Positions 1 through 12,300 of a DNA stretch of 64,000 bases are shown in pieces. The number at the start of each line of letters is the position of its first letter. Positions within the stretch are counted from its first letter, which is position 1. The DNA comes from Chrysomallon squamiferum. Taxonomy: Eukaryota > Mollusca > Gastropoda > Neomphalida > Peltospiridae. The notes beneath the pieces were generated by a model, which saw nothing but the letters and a program-made list of their open reading frames with translations, was not told the origin of the DNA and did no database searches. A program made the position numbers and the translations under genes. The DNA is taken from assembly GCA_012295275.1 (NCBI GenBank), contig CM022670.1:42135474-42199473 (forward strand). Reading direction: 5' to 3'.

Positions 1-318
1 TTAGTAACTGTAAAACACTTTAACATCAGACATGAAGAACGTTTTAAAAATGGACAGTCATTCTGAATTAATCGTGACAATGATTTGACTTATTAATTCA
101 AAGAAACTGAAATGTCGCGTGTTTAACATTCTTACGAGTAACACGTTTTCTAGAAGAACGTTACTGCACAGACTTGTGAGTCACAGTTATAATTAAAGGA
201 AGTTGTTACATGTATCTTGAATTGTCTGTTAACATTTTCTTCCTTTAGTATTTTTTCTTATCAAATTAATTAGATGAACATTTAAAATTATTTTCATTTG
301 GTAATTTATAATTAAGAC

Positions 319-324
319 TTTATT
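319..324 (-). terminator. Candidate polyadenylation signal for the gene at 511-2950
   Basis: AATAAA on the minus strand, about 190 bases past the stop codon. The sequence is AT-rich, so a chance match is possible. Confidence 0.35.
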
Positions 325-510
325 TATCTTTAAAAATTAAAAAGAACAGGCACTAACACACTAGTAATGTAAAATGTGTTAATTTTCATCTCACAGTTCG
401 TCCCGCCATGATAAAGAGAGCAAAAAAAGAAAAGCAATAATTGAACAACACGACTGTAGTAATATACGACCATTTCCAAAACGTCTGCAAAGTCCGACTC
501 GCCGTGGCGT

Positions 511-2950
511 TTATGGAACAATGGGCAACGTTGCAGACGTGGAGGAGTAACCGAGACGACAACAGAGGGGGATGGCTCCTGAACAAGTTGCCATGGAGCC
601 CCAGTTAGTGTTGACAGTGTTCACCGTTTCACAGAGCTGAAACAACAACGTCAAAATGAGCATAATAATAATCGTAATTCAAATTTTGAATAGTAAGTAA
701 GTAAAACAAGTAAGTATAAGTTATTATATTTAAAACTGTATTAAGTAAACAAAATAATTAATAAAATATAAATTATTATATTTAAAACTATTTTAAATAA
801 CTCAGATAGGAAAATATAAATTTTACATTAAAAAAATGTTCAAAATTGTTTAGATTATGTTCAGTGAATTTTAAACTGCTGTATTTTAAGTGGTGACTTA
901 ATTCAGCTTACAGCGAGGCTGTGTCCTGCTAAGTCCTGCAGTTTCTTGAAGGGCAAATTGTTGATGGTGAAAGTTCGGGTGGCTCCGGCAGTCAGTGTGA
1001 CCTGGTCCAGGGAGAAAGTTGGATTCTGGTTTCCCCAGCCCCATTTCTTTGAAGTTTTCTGGCGACTGTAAATGACAGTGAGATGATTAAAACAAAATAA
1101 TATTCCGTGATGTTCCTAAAACTGATGTAAGTGTGAGCTCATGATATTTTAAAAATTACGTTAAATTACTAGATACTGCTTTGCTTTTAAAATGGTCAAA
1201 TTTCTGATCGGAGACATGAGAATTTCCTAAAATTAATTTAAGTGCGAGCTCTTGGTGTTTTTTTTATAATTATATTAGTAGTAAACCGTACAAATTAATT
1301 TTCTATACTTATATTTTTATAGTAAACCGTACAAACTAATATTCTATACTTATATTTTTATAGTAAATTGTATAAACTAATTTTCTATACTTATATTTTT
1401 ATAGTAAATTGTAAACTAATTTTCTATACTTATATTTTATAGTAAACTGTATAAACTAATTTTCTCTACTTATATTTTTATAGTAAACTGTACAAACTGA
1501 TTTCCAGTACTGCTAGTGGTTCACACTCACATAGGAATGATGTTGCCCAGTTCGTTAGTGGTACAAGCCGCGGGGTCGGCGAACTGCGACAGCTCCGTGA
1601 TGACGACGTTCAGCTGGGGCGTGGCAGGGAAATTGGCGCCGGTTGAGATCTGAATTTCTGCAGACAGCTGAGACATCTGGTGTCCCCAGCCATGTCCCCA
1701 CTTTCGTAAACAAACAAATATATAACTTTTAATTTTCATTTAAAAACAAACAGCATTACTAGCAGTTTCATTTATTTATTTCATTTTATTTATTTATTTG
1801 TTTGTTTGTATGAGTGTAGTTTCTAAGTTTATTTATTATCGATTTGTTATATTAATTTTGTTATTTTATCATATTACGTTTATCGTGATATGTTCAAAGA
1901 AATATATTAAATAATTAGATTGTGCTATAGCGTATCGCAGAACTTGATCTTGTAGTGTTCGTGTGTTTGAGTAGGTGTAATGTGAAATAAAGTAGAATTT
2001 TTAACTTACTCCGTAATTATTGTTAATGTTGTTTTTGGAAAACGAGACGGCCATTGAGAAAGACATGGTTGGATCGGCGGGAACAACGAGCTGGGTGCAG
2101 GTGATGAGATGATTCTTAACTGAAAACAAACAACATCAGTTACTACCATTAATACTAATACTACTAGTAATACTAACACTACTATTAATAATACTAATAC
2201 TACTACTACTAAAACTATAGCAGCTGTCCTAGTAAGTGTGATGAATGGTTCAGGTAATGATAGGCTATGATACCGTATATCAAATTATTTTATATTAAAA
2301 GAAAAAGGAAAAGAAAGAAATCTAAAATAAAGATCTAAATTCTGAAACAGATATACTTTTAAAAAAAATTTTTTTTATATTATTCATATTTATGTTTTAA
2401 TTATTAACTTTTTAAAATTATTTTTGTAAAACTTTATTTAAGGTTTTTTGTTTTTCTTTTTAAATTCTTAGCCATGTATCTAAATTAAATGGTTAAGGTA
2501 AAAACGAGAGAAAGGTTTCTGAAGTGAAATATTTCTCAGAGTTATTGTTAGCTTACAGAAAACGTTAGAGTTATTTGAAGAGAAACTTTTACCATCTTTG
2601 TTGTTTGACTGATGTCCCTGGTTCCAGGTACGTTGTCCACCTCCCCATCCTCGTCCGTAGCTACCCCCCCAGTTCTGGTTCTGGGTGCGGCCTCCCCAGC
2701 TTCTTCCTGCCCCATGTCCACCGCTATTTCCTCTCCATGACCCAATTCCTCCTTGCATCCAGCCACCATTGGTTCCAGCCTGAGCAGTAGCACCCCACCC
2801 TGCCTGCCCAGCCGTACCCACAGACGCTTGCTGACTTCCCCCAGACCAGCCAGATGTCTGAGCTTTACCCCAACCCTCCTGGGAAAGCGCACAGTTTAAG
2901 AGACACAAAGTCACAAACAGACGAAGAGCTTGACGTACGAATGAAGTCAT
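511..2950 (-). CDS. Secreted Gly/Trp-rich protein with degenerate Cu/Zn-SOD-like module (317 aa, 5 coding exons)
   Basis: Coding exons on the minus strand are 2557-2950, 2010-2119, 1531-1700, 912-1065 and 511-636. All have GT..AG introns and they join in frame (phases 1, 0, 2, 0). Residues 1-23 look like a signal peptide. Residues 24 to about 130 are rich in Gly, Trp, Gln, Ser and Asn. Exons 3-6 encode a module with six cysteines that is shared with the paralogue at 9375-14242. I infer homology to the Cu/Zn superoxide dismutase fold: a segment VVITELSQF..ACTTNELGNIIP sits where SOD has its HVHEFGD..GC..GPHFNP stretch, GHSLALCE sits where SOD has GRxLVVHE, and IPLCCRLG resembles the C-terminal ACGVIG strand. 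The histidine ligands are replaced, so it is probably not an active dismutase. The exon 5 donor is CTCGCT|GTAAGC; reading through it would hit a stop two codons later, giving a shorter isoform. The product is probably extracellular (haemolymph, mucus or matrix); its role is unknown. Confidence 0.72.
1281..1500. repeat. 41-bp minisatellite in intron 4 of the first SOD-like gene
   Basis: Six copies of a unit containing gtaaac(c/t)gtacaaactaa, spaced 41 bases apart (one spacing is 38). It lies between exon 4 (ending at 1531) and exon 5 (starting at 1065). The unit does not resemble exon sequence. Confidence 0.8.
2150..2222. repeat. Imperfect ACT/AAT trinucleotide repeat in intron 2
   Basis: Runs of tactaataatac-type triplets just upstream of exon 3. 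Confidence 0.6.
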
Positions 2951-3395
2951 GATGTCTTGTAAATTGATCGCTGAAATAAAAACGTTTGCATGTGTGCATC
3001 GTATCATGATTTAAATATGTAACTGATTTACATCGATAATAATTTTTTTTTTTTACAGAAAATAAAATTATTAACAGTTATATTAATATTTTTTGAGCAT
3101 GTTTATTTTATTTAAGAAGTAAATAAATGAACAAATAAACAAAACTAAATAACTAAATAAATACAGCAGTTTTAATTAATAACACTTTTATACAGAATTT
3201 TAAAAGAAAAGAAGAAAATGCGGAGTTTTGCAGTTCTAGATTAATTTTTGTATTTATCTTTAATTCTCAGATGAGATTTTACTAGATATTTGTTTTTACA
3301 ACAGATCGCTGAAGTGCAGACACAGTGAAGAAATCACACAACTATTTCAGCTAAAACAAACTGTGCTGAGCTTGCACTGTTTCTTAGTTGCTTAC

Positions 3396-3418
3396 CTGAT
3401 CGCAGAGATAGATCCGAT
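3396..3418 (-). other. Non-coding first exon of the gene at 511-2950 (approximate 5' end)
   Basis: About 25-30 bases downstream of the TATA box the minus strand reads through to CGATCAG|GTAAGC, a strong splice donor. The matching acceptor (tttatttcag) lies at 2971-2980, 20 bases before the start codon at 2950. The transcription start position is inferred from the TATA spacing. Confidence 0.5.
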
Positions 3419-3440
3419 GCAGTTTGAAAAGCTGTGCAGG

Positions 3441-3449
3441 TTTATATAG
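3441..3449 (-). promoter_or_regulatory. TATA box of the gene at 511-2950
   Basis: The minus strand reads CCTATATAAACC, a good TATA consensus. It lies about 50 bases upstream of the donor of the non-coding first exon. The paralogue has the same arrangement. Confidence 0.55.
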
Positions 3450-3673
3450 GTGAGAGATCTGTGACATAAATCACAAAACACGAACAGATCTGTCACATGC
3501 TGACAGATCGTAATCGCTTCTAATTTAACATTACGCAACACGGGATGGACATACACATGCTTCCGGTCACTTCATAATTGTTTTTACGAGTGCAAATTGA
3601 TTTACGAAACAGTCAAGAGAAAATAATGCTAGATAAAAGTTATAATCTTTGTTTTCCACGTTTTTCGTTTCAA

Positions 3674-3686
3674 ACACACACACACA

Positions 3687-3751
<65 letters not shown>
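3674..3751. repeat. (CA)n microsatellite
   Basis: Nearly pure CA dinucleotides over about 75 bases, upstream of the first SOD-like gene. Confidence 0.95.
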
Positions 3752-3753
<2 letters not shown>

Positions 3754-4138
3754 CATATATATTACATGGCCGTAACTAGAATTATTTGTGAAATGATGCA
3801 AATACATGTTTGATGTCTTTGAAGTCTGTTATGTCTTTCATCGCAACGATGACGGTAGACTTCAAACGGTAACTGTAGACATAAACGAATTCATTCGAAT
3901 TTATAGGAATATCTATACTTTATTATTAATTTTTTTCTTTTCCTATGAAAATAAAAATTTAATAAAAAGTATTGATTTTCGGTATATGTTAGTGTTTGTG
4001 TGAATGTCTGTGTGTGTGTTTATGTGTTTAATTAATTAATTTATTATTATTATTACTTTCTTCATAACAAATTTTTTCAAATGTAAATTTAGCAGACATT
4101 TTCATGTTAATATGTAATTGATAATCAAGTTAGTAACA

Positions 4139-4140
<2 letters not shown>

Positions 4141-4197
<57 letters not shown>
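4141..4197. repeat. (TC)n microsatellite
   Basis: Pure TC tract of 57 bases in an intergenic region. Confidence 0.95.
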
Positions 4198-4201
<4 letters not shown>

Positions 4202-4551
4202 GTGAGTTTGAGTGTTTATATCAGAAATTTATATATATATATAATTTATCTGCATCAGTAATTTATATTTTATTATGTACTAGAAATCTGCTTACCGTTT
4301 TAAGTATTTATATCAGTAATCTCTGTTTATTTTTAGTGAATTTATATTATTGAGATATGGGTATTTTTTGTAATATAAAGATATGTGTACTGTGTTTATA
4401 CTAATAATCAATAAATATTTTTAGAGTGTTTTGTAGCAGGGATGTATACAAATTATTAGTGTTCATATCGATTATATATATGTATTGATAATGTGTTTAT
4501 ACATTTGTTGACTGTTATACAAGTAATATATATGTATCTTCAGGGTGTTTA

Positions 4552-4715
4552 TAAAGACATTTAGATTGCTGATATATACGCACTCCAGAGACATTTAGAT
4601 TACTGATATAAACATAATGTAGAGACATTAGATTACTGATATAAACATAATGTACAGACATTAGATTACTGATATAAACACACTTTAGACATTTAGATTA
4701 CTGATACATCATTAA
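4552..4715. repeat. Short minisatellite, unit about 36 bp
   Basis: Four imperfect copies of gacatttagattactgatat(a)aacataatg. The flanking stretches 3752-4551 and 4716-5010 show no coding signal on either strand. Confidence 0.65.
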
Positions 4716-5014
4716 AGACTTTATTTCAGACGTTTATGTGTGTTTAACATTATACGAATCTCTTGTTATATAGTTTCTGTACGTATGGCAATTTTATGTG
4801 TATATTCACTATGTTCTTATCAGACGTACGCACTGGATAGGTTTAACCATGGTTCCTGAAATAATTATTCTGTCAATAAAAACAGCAAGCAGAAAATAAG
4901 AATGATGATGATGATGATGAAGATGAAAAAAAAAAGAATTTTCTGCTGGTGCAATATAATTTTTTTCTCATGAAGAGAAAAGAGGATGATGAATTAAACT
5001 GTTAAATATCTATA

Positions 5015-5265
5015 AACTACTATGTGTGTGTATGTATGTATATGTATGTATGTGTGTGTCTGTGTGTGTGTGTACACATATATATAAATGTAAACACACA
5101 CACACGGAGTAAATTTATAGATATTTAACAGTATAATGTGTATGTATATATGTGTATGTGTGTGTATGTAATGTGTATGTATATATGTGTTGTATGTAAT
5201 GTGTATGTATATATGTATGTATGTGTATGTATGTATGTGTGTGTATGTAATGTGTATGTATATAT
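5015..5265. repeat. TATG/TGTGTA-rich simple repeat
   Basis: Interspersed gtatgtatatgtgtg units, including several near-identical blocks of gtaatgtgtatgtatatatg. Confidence 0.85.
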
Positions 5266-5461
5266 GTGAAATTCTAATATGAGGGATTCACCTAAAGTAG
5301 CAGGATTAAAATTAACATGCACGAGACGTCCGAGGTTTATTTATCCTCATTTTCTCTTTAAATATTTCGAAAATTCCTCCAGGACATTCAGAGGGACATT
5401 AATTTATGAAAAACACTGTGACTGTGGCTGTTTGAGAACATGACACACGTTGTCTTTGTGC

Positions 5462-5555
5462 TATCAACACGGACTAAACAATGAAACTGAACTTGTGTAG
5501 TTTTCGTGTCAGGCTGCTTTATGCACTCGGCCACGCTAACCCAAGGCCTACTTCT
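5462..5555 (-). mobile_element. Possible tRNA-derived SINE head
   Basis: The minus strand reads TTAGCGTGGCCGAGTGCATA, closely matching a tRNA A-box (TGGCCGAGTGG). About 45 bases later comes AGTTCAGTTTCATT, a weak B-box. No body, tail or target-site duplication could be defined. The rest of 5270-6000 holds nothing recognisable. Confidence 0.35.
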
Positions 5556-6068
5556 TTATTTAAACTAGTTAATAAATGACTGTTCTAAAGTACACTGAGA
5601 AATATATCTGTTTATCAGTCTTTTTATGTGTCTATCCGTCTATCAATCTGTGTATCATCCCCTTGTCTCTCTCTATCTGTCATACATATTTCTTAAAAGT
5701 AAGTATCCGATGTACTAGCAGTCTGTTTAAGTATACAAGTTACTGACATACTATGTAACTACAGCCAGCAGTTGGGAGTTTCGTTTCTGAAAGCTGCTGG
5801 ACCAGCCTGATTTTTCTGTCCGTCGTGAACTTTGACTTACTCCTTGGTAAACGGATGTCCAGCTTGTGGCAGGAATGCGATACACATACTATGAAAATAG
5901 TCAGATAGCTTAATACAATCTAACCCATTCGGAGAATTCATTTATGGAATCATTTTATATCTTTCATCATTTTAATATTTGACTTCCTTTTTAGAATAAA
6001 CACTTTAAATTTTCAAAACTATTTTCGTCTACAGTAGTTTTAAACAGTTTAAATATATATATACGTTT

Positions 6069-6338
6069 ACTAATACATATACGAAACTTGTGTATAACAA
6101 CACGATACAAAAAACTTGTGTATAACAATGCGTATACAAAAAACTTGTGTATAACAACACGTGTACAAAACCTGCGTATAATAACAGGTTTACAAAACGC
6201 GTATAACAACACGTGTACAAAACTTGCGTATAACAACATGAGTACAAAACTTGCGTATACCAACGTGTACAAAATTTGCGTATAACAACACGTGTACAAA
6301 ACGTGTGTATAACAACACGTGTACAAAACTTATCATCA
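6069..6338. repeat. Minisatellite, unit about 30 bp (cttgtgtataacaacacgtgtacaaaa)
   Basis: About nine imperfect copies. Long open frames across the array exist only because the unit lacks stops; they are not genes. Confidence 0.85.
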
Positions 6339-6339
6339 A

Positions 6340-8350
6340 TACGTGTATGTCATTGTTATGTGTGTATACTGTCACCAGTACTTGTTTATAATGTCATCAG
6401 TATGTGTATAAGGTCATCAGTATGTATGTATAATGTCATCAGTACGTGTATAATGTCATCAGTATGTATGTATAATGTCATCAGTACGTGTATAATTTCA
6501 TCAGTACGTGTATAATGTCATCAGTATGTACGTATAATGTCATCAGTATGTACGTATAATGTCATCAGTATGTACGTATAATGTCATCAGTATGTATGTA
6601 TAATGTCATCAGTACGTGTATAATGTCATCAGTATGTATATAATGTCATCGTTATGTGTGTATACTGTCATCAGTACTTGTTTATAATGTCATCAGTATG
6701 TATGTATAATGTCATCACTACGTGTATAATGTCATCAGTATGTGTATAAGGTCATCAGTATATATGTATAATGTCATCACTACGTGTATAATGTCATCAG
6801 TATGTGTCTATAATGTCATCAGTACGTGTATAATTTCATCAGTACGTGTATAATTTCATCAGTACGTGTATAATGTCATCAGTACCTGTATAATGTCATC
6901 AGTATGTACGTATAAGGTCATCAGTATGTATGTATAATGTTATCAGTATGTATGTATAATGTCATCAGTATGTGTTTAATGTCATCAGTATGTATATAAT
7001 GTCATCAGTATGTGTATAATGTCATCAGTACGTGTATAATGTCCTCAGTATGTGTATAATGTCATCACTACGTGTATAATGTCATCAGTATGTATGTATA
7101 ATGTCATCAGTATGTATGTATAATGTCATCAGTATGTATGTATAATGTCATCAGTATGTGTATAATTTCATCACTACGTGTATAATGTCATCAGTATGTA
7201 TGTATAATGTCATCAGTACGTGTATAATGTCATCAGTATGTGTATAATGTCATCAGTACGTGTCTATAATGTCTTTAGTATGTGTATAATGTCATCAGTA
7301 AATGTGAATAATGACATCAGTATGTGTGTATAATGTCATCAGTACGTGTCTATAATGTCTTTAGTATGTGTATAATGTCATCAGTATATGTGAATAATGA
7401 TATTAGTATGTGTGTATAATGTCTTCAGTATGTGTGTATAATGTCATCAATATGTGTGTATAATGTCATCAGTATGTGTGTATAATGACATCAGTATGTG
7501 TGTATAATGACATCAGTATGTGTGTATAATGTCTTCAGTATATGTGTATAATGTCATCTGTATGTGTATAATGTCATAAGTATGTGTGTATAATATCATC
7601 AGTATGTGTATAATAAATCAGTATGTGTGTATAATATCATCTGTACGTGTATAACTAGATCAGTATATGTGTATAATGTCATCAGTATGTGTGTATAATG
7701 ACATCAGTATGTGTGTATAATGACATCAGTATTTATATGTCTTCAGTATGTGTGTATAATGTCATCTGTATGTGTATAATGTCATAAGTATGTGTGTATA
7801 ATATCATCTGTCATAACTAGATCAGTATATGTGTATAATGTCATCAGTATGTGTGTATAATGACATCAGTATGTGTGTATAATGACATCAGTATTTATAT
7901 GTCTTCAGTATGTGTGTATAATGTCATCTGTATGTGTATAATGTCATCAGTATGTGTGTATAATATCATCTGTACGTGTATAACTAGATCAGTATATGTG
8001 TATAATGTCATCAGTATGTGTGTATAATGACATCAGTATGTGTGTATAATGACATCAGTATTTATATGTCTTCAGTATGTGTGTATAATGTCATCTGTAT
8101 GTGTATAATGTCATAAGTATGTGTGTATAATATCATCAGTATGTGTATAATAAATCAGTATGTGTATAATGTCATCAGTATGTGTGTATAATATCATCTG
8201 TATGTGTATAACGAGATCAGTATATGTGTATAATGTCATCAGTATGTGTGTATAATATCATCTCTATGTGTATAATGACATCAGTATGTGTGTATAATGT
8301 CATCAGTATGTGTGTATAATGACATCGGTGTGTGTGTACAATATCATCAA
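6340..8350. repeat. 2-kb minisatellite, unit about 17-22 bp (gtataatgtcatcagtatgt)
   Basis: Close to one hundred imperfect copies of a unit that alternates tgtataatgtcatcagtatg and cgtgtataatgtcatcagta. From about 7540 it is overprinted by a longer period: a block containing ctagatcagtatatgtg and the deletion variant tatttatatgtcttcag recurs at roughly 180-base intervals. No coding potential. Confidence 0.9.
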
Positions 8351-8384
8351 TATGTAAATAATGTCATCGTGCTTGTATCGTGTT

Positions 8385-8912
8385 TTAAAGTTTATTGTGT
8401 TTGTATCATGTTTTGAGTCAGCTTTTATAAAAGTTTGTTTACAGTTTTGTGTTTTTATCATTTTGATACAATGAAGATACAATTCGCAAAACAAAGTTAC
8501 GAAAGGCAATTTAATAGGTCATACTGAAGATTTATCCCATGAGGGAGATAATTCATAACATCTAAGGGAGATAATGCACAATATGTGTTAAATTTTTCAG
8601 TTTGGTTGTGTTTGTATCAACTTTTTAAATTTATTGTCTTTGTATCATGTTTTAAAGTTTATTGTGTTTTTATCATGTTTTATTTTTATCGTGTTTGTAT
8701 CATGTTTTGAAGTTTGTTTGTATCATGTTTTTATGTTTAATGTGTTTGCATTATGTTTTAAAGTTTATTGTGTTTCCATCATGTTTTGAAGTTCATTTTT
8801 TTGTATCATGTTTTGAAGTTTATTGTGTTTGTATGTTTTCAAGTTTATCATTTGAATCATGTTTTGAAATTCATTGTATTTGTATCATAGTTTGTATCAT
8901 AGTGTAACTTCC
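8385..8912. repeat. Degenerate minisatellite (tttgtatcatgttttgaagtttattgtg)
   Basis: About a dozen degenerate copies of a roughly 28-base unit, interrupted by unique sequence at 8410-8610. The stretch 8913-9370 is unique AT-rich DNA without a recognisable gene. Confidence 0.7.
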
Positions 8913-9374
8913 TTTGTTACCTATTTTGTTTATATTTCGTAGGAATTTATCATTCTTTGATATATTTAACGTTAATTAATCTTAATTTCTTTACTAATGG
9001 ATTAAGGAAATTAATTACAGCTTAGGAGCTTTAACTCATATGAAATACATTGCATTCATAATTCTCCGTTTGCATACCATGGTATCTGCGCTGATAACGC
9101 TCGTACAATCAGTAAGTGCGTGGAACGTCATCAGCTTGTGTGTACATGGTTATATTAGCTAACTGTGAATAGTATGTGTGTATGACGTAATTACACTGTT
9201 TGTATGATGTCAGACCTTGTATAAGTACCTAAATATGAAGTAAAAGTAAATATTGAAATTTAAATAAAAATAACAAAAACAACGAGACGAGCCGAAACAG
9301 CCCAAGTAGTGGCATCAGTAATTTTTATCACTCTGCGGAGAAAGACGAGCACGTGCAATGTACAGTTTAAGGTT

Positions 9375-12300
9375 TCAGGGGACAGGATGCAGGATGCGAG
9401 CCTCCTCGTCGCTCCAGCCGAGACGACAGCAGATCGGAATGTTTCCACGACACCTCGTCTCCCCGTTCCTGTTCACCTGCAGCCTCTCACACAGCTGAAA
9501 CACGAAACAATCTGTATTAATTCAGATACAGTTTTACTACTACGACTACTACCACCACTACTACACCTGCTATTACAATTACTACTACCAGCACCGCTAC
9601 TACAACTACAATTGCTACTACTACTGCTATTACTGCTACTACTATTACTACCTCTATTACTACTACCACTACTGCTGCTGCTGCTGCTGCTGCTGCTACT
9701 ACTACTACTACTACTACTACTACTAATAATAATAATAATAATCTGTATCCATGATATCTATTGTTAGAAAGAAACTGTAAGAAGCACATATATTAAAAAG
9801 CACGATTTCCAGGTGCATTAGACCGATGTAATAAACTACATCCCATATTTTATGTGTTTTCCCTTATTTCTTGAAAACCATTAATAGACGTAGGAGTTTA
9901 CAAGTCAGAGTTGACGGGTTTGGTTAATAACGTGTGAATCTACAGCGGGCGCGAAGACGTTCGACACATCTTTGTCTCATTCTGGTGATCAGAGTCTAAT
10001 GACGTCATAATGAATGTTCTGCTACAAGAAGTTTACCCATCTCCTGCAGACCGGTGGAAAGGGCGTGGTGATTCTTAACTCGATTGCCAACTCATCTGAG
10101 CCACGCTGTATGCTGACCAGTCCACGCTGTATGCTGACCAGTCCACGCTGCATGCTGACCAGTCCACGCTGCATGCTGACCAGTCCACGCTGCATGCTGA
10201 CCAGTCCACGCTGTATGCTGACCAGTCCACGCTGCATGCTGACCAGTCCATCCTGACGACCGTCCTTGTTGTTGGAGACATTCAGTCAGCTCCCTGGGGT
10301 GATGGGTCTGCCACACCCCAATCTGCTCAAGCCTTGTCCACATGACGAACATCACGTAAAGACTTCCTTGAAAGGCTCGATGTTGTCTCCAACACCAGAT
10401 ACTGCCTCCATCGAACTGGTGACGTTGTCTGATGCTGATATCACTACAACTACTTGAATGCTGCCTCCATCGAACTGGTGACGTTGTCTGATGCTGATAT
10501 CACTACAACTACTTGAATGCTGCCTCCATCGAACTGGTGACGTTGTCTGATGCTGATATCACTACAACTACTTGAATGCTGCCTCTATCGAACTGGTGAC
10601 GTTGTCTGATGCTGATATCACTACAACTACTTGAATGCTGCCTCTATCGAACTGGTGACGTTGTCTGATGCTGATATCACTACAACTACTTGAATGCTGC
10701 CTCTATCGAACTGGTGACGTTGTCTGATGCTGATATCACTACAACTACTTGAATGCTGCCTCCATCGAACTGGTGACGCTGTCTGATATCAGCTCTCTTA
10801 GACGTCTACACACACATATCCGACCTGAAACTAAATCTAGATTCGTCGGTTACACTACTCGAGCCGAGTGAACATACTGTCATCACACAAAACGAGTACA
10901 CCAGTTAAGTATGGCTCTTTGGTGTGTGGTAGGAGTGGTAGTCGAAGAATAGGGCGATGGCGATGTATATTATTGGTTCTCAGGTGACTGCGTACAGCTT
11001 GATGAGAAACTGGAGTTCACGTGGCAGTCCGCGGATTGTGACGTATTTTTTGGTCAGTAACATACTGATGACTTATCGTTCCTCTGTTTTTGTTGTGTTT
11101 TGTGGTTTTCCTTACTGGAACAATTTCGAACAGAGTTCATTGGTTGGTGACATTGACAAATTCTATCAATAACGTTTTGACAGACAGCAAAGTCTGAGAG
11201 CAACAGTTCTCTGTATTTTCGTCCTACAAGCACACAACAGCTCTTCCTCGATCTCCAGTAATCAGTTAACGTCGCATAATCATCGAATTTCTAAGGTGAA
11301 AGTAGACTGAAACAAGCTCTATTGAAAAAGAAATAATGCACGCTGGATTTGAAATACCTTGCACCGCGTGGAAACTAAGGCACACTTGTCAGACGTTAGG
11401 CGCGTGCGGATTAGTTAACTATTTTGTGCTTACAGCTAAACCACGTCCTGCCAGATCAGCCAAGGATTGAGATTAGTTAACTATTTTGTGCTTACAGCTA
11501 AACCACGTCCTGCCAGATCAGCCAAGGATTGAGATTAGTTAACTATTTTGTGCTTACAGCTAAACCACGTCCTGCCAGATCAGCCAAGGATTGAGATTAG
11601 TTAACTATTTTGTACTTACAGCTAAACCACGTCCTGCCAGATCAGCCAAGGATTGAGATTAGTTAACTATTTTGTTAACTAAACCACGTTTCAGCCAAGG
11701 ATTGAGATTAGTTAACTAACTTACCTAAACCACGTCCTGCCAGATCAGCCAAGGATTGAGATTAGTTAACTATTTTGTGCTTACAGCTAAACCACGTCCT
11801 GCCAGATCAGCCAAGGATTGAGATTAGTTAACTATTTTGTGCTTACAGCTAAACCACGTCCTGCCAGATCAGCCAAGGATTGAGATTAGTTAACTATTTT
11901 GTGCTTACAGCTAAACCACGTCCTGCCAGATCAGCCAAGGATTGAGATTAGTTAACTATTTTGTACTTACAGCTAAACCACGTCCTGCCAGATTCAGCCA
12001 AGGATTGAGATTAGTTAACTATTTTGTGCTTACAGCTAAACCACGTCCTGCCAGATCAGCCAAGGATTGAGATTAGTTAACTATTTTGTACTTACAGCTA
12101 AACCACGTCCTGCCAGATCAGCCAAGGATTGAGATTAGTTAACTATTTTGTACTTACAGCTAAACCACGTCCTGCCAGATCAGCCAAGGATTGCGCAGGG
12201 AGGTTATCAACATTTTCTCTGATAAAGTCGCCAGGCACCAAGTCTAGAGTTGCTAGAGATTGGCTGGGTATGGTGTTGCTAAGGAACATGTTCAAGTTCA

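Noticed and set aside
6340-8350. CRISPR-like regular repeats
   Set aside because: Units are contiguous and degenerate with no unique spacers, in a eukaryotic intergenic region; this is a minisatellite.
9309-9789. Long Leu- or Val-rich open frames on both strands
   Set aside because: They come from ACT/CTG trinucleotide repeats. Only the minus-strand segment 9375-9494 outside the repeat is a supported exon.
10014-10457. Plus-strand frames with PRCMLTS repeats and a following MLLETFSQLPG frame
   Set aside because: They lie across 21-bp and 59-bp tandem arrays within the last intron of gene 2, with no splice sites or initiation context.
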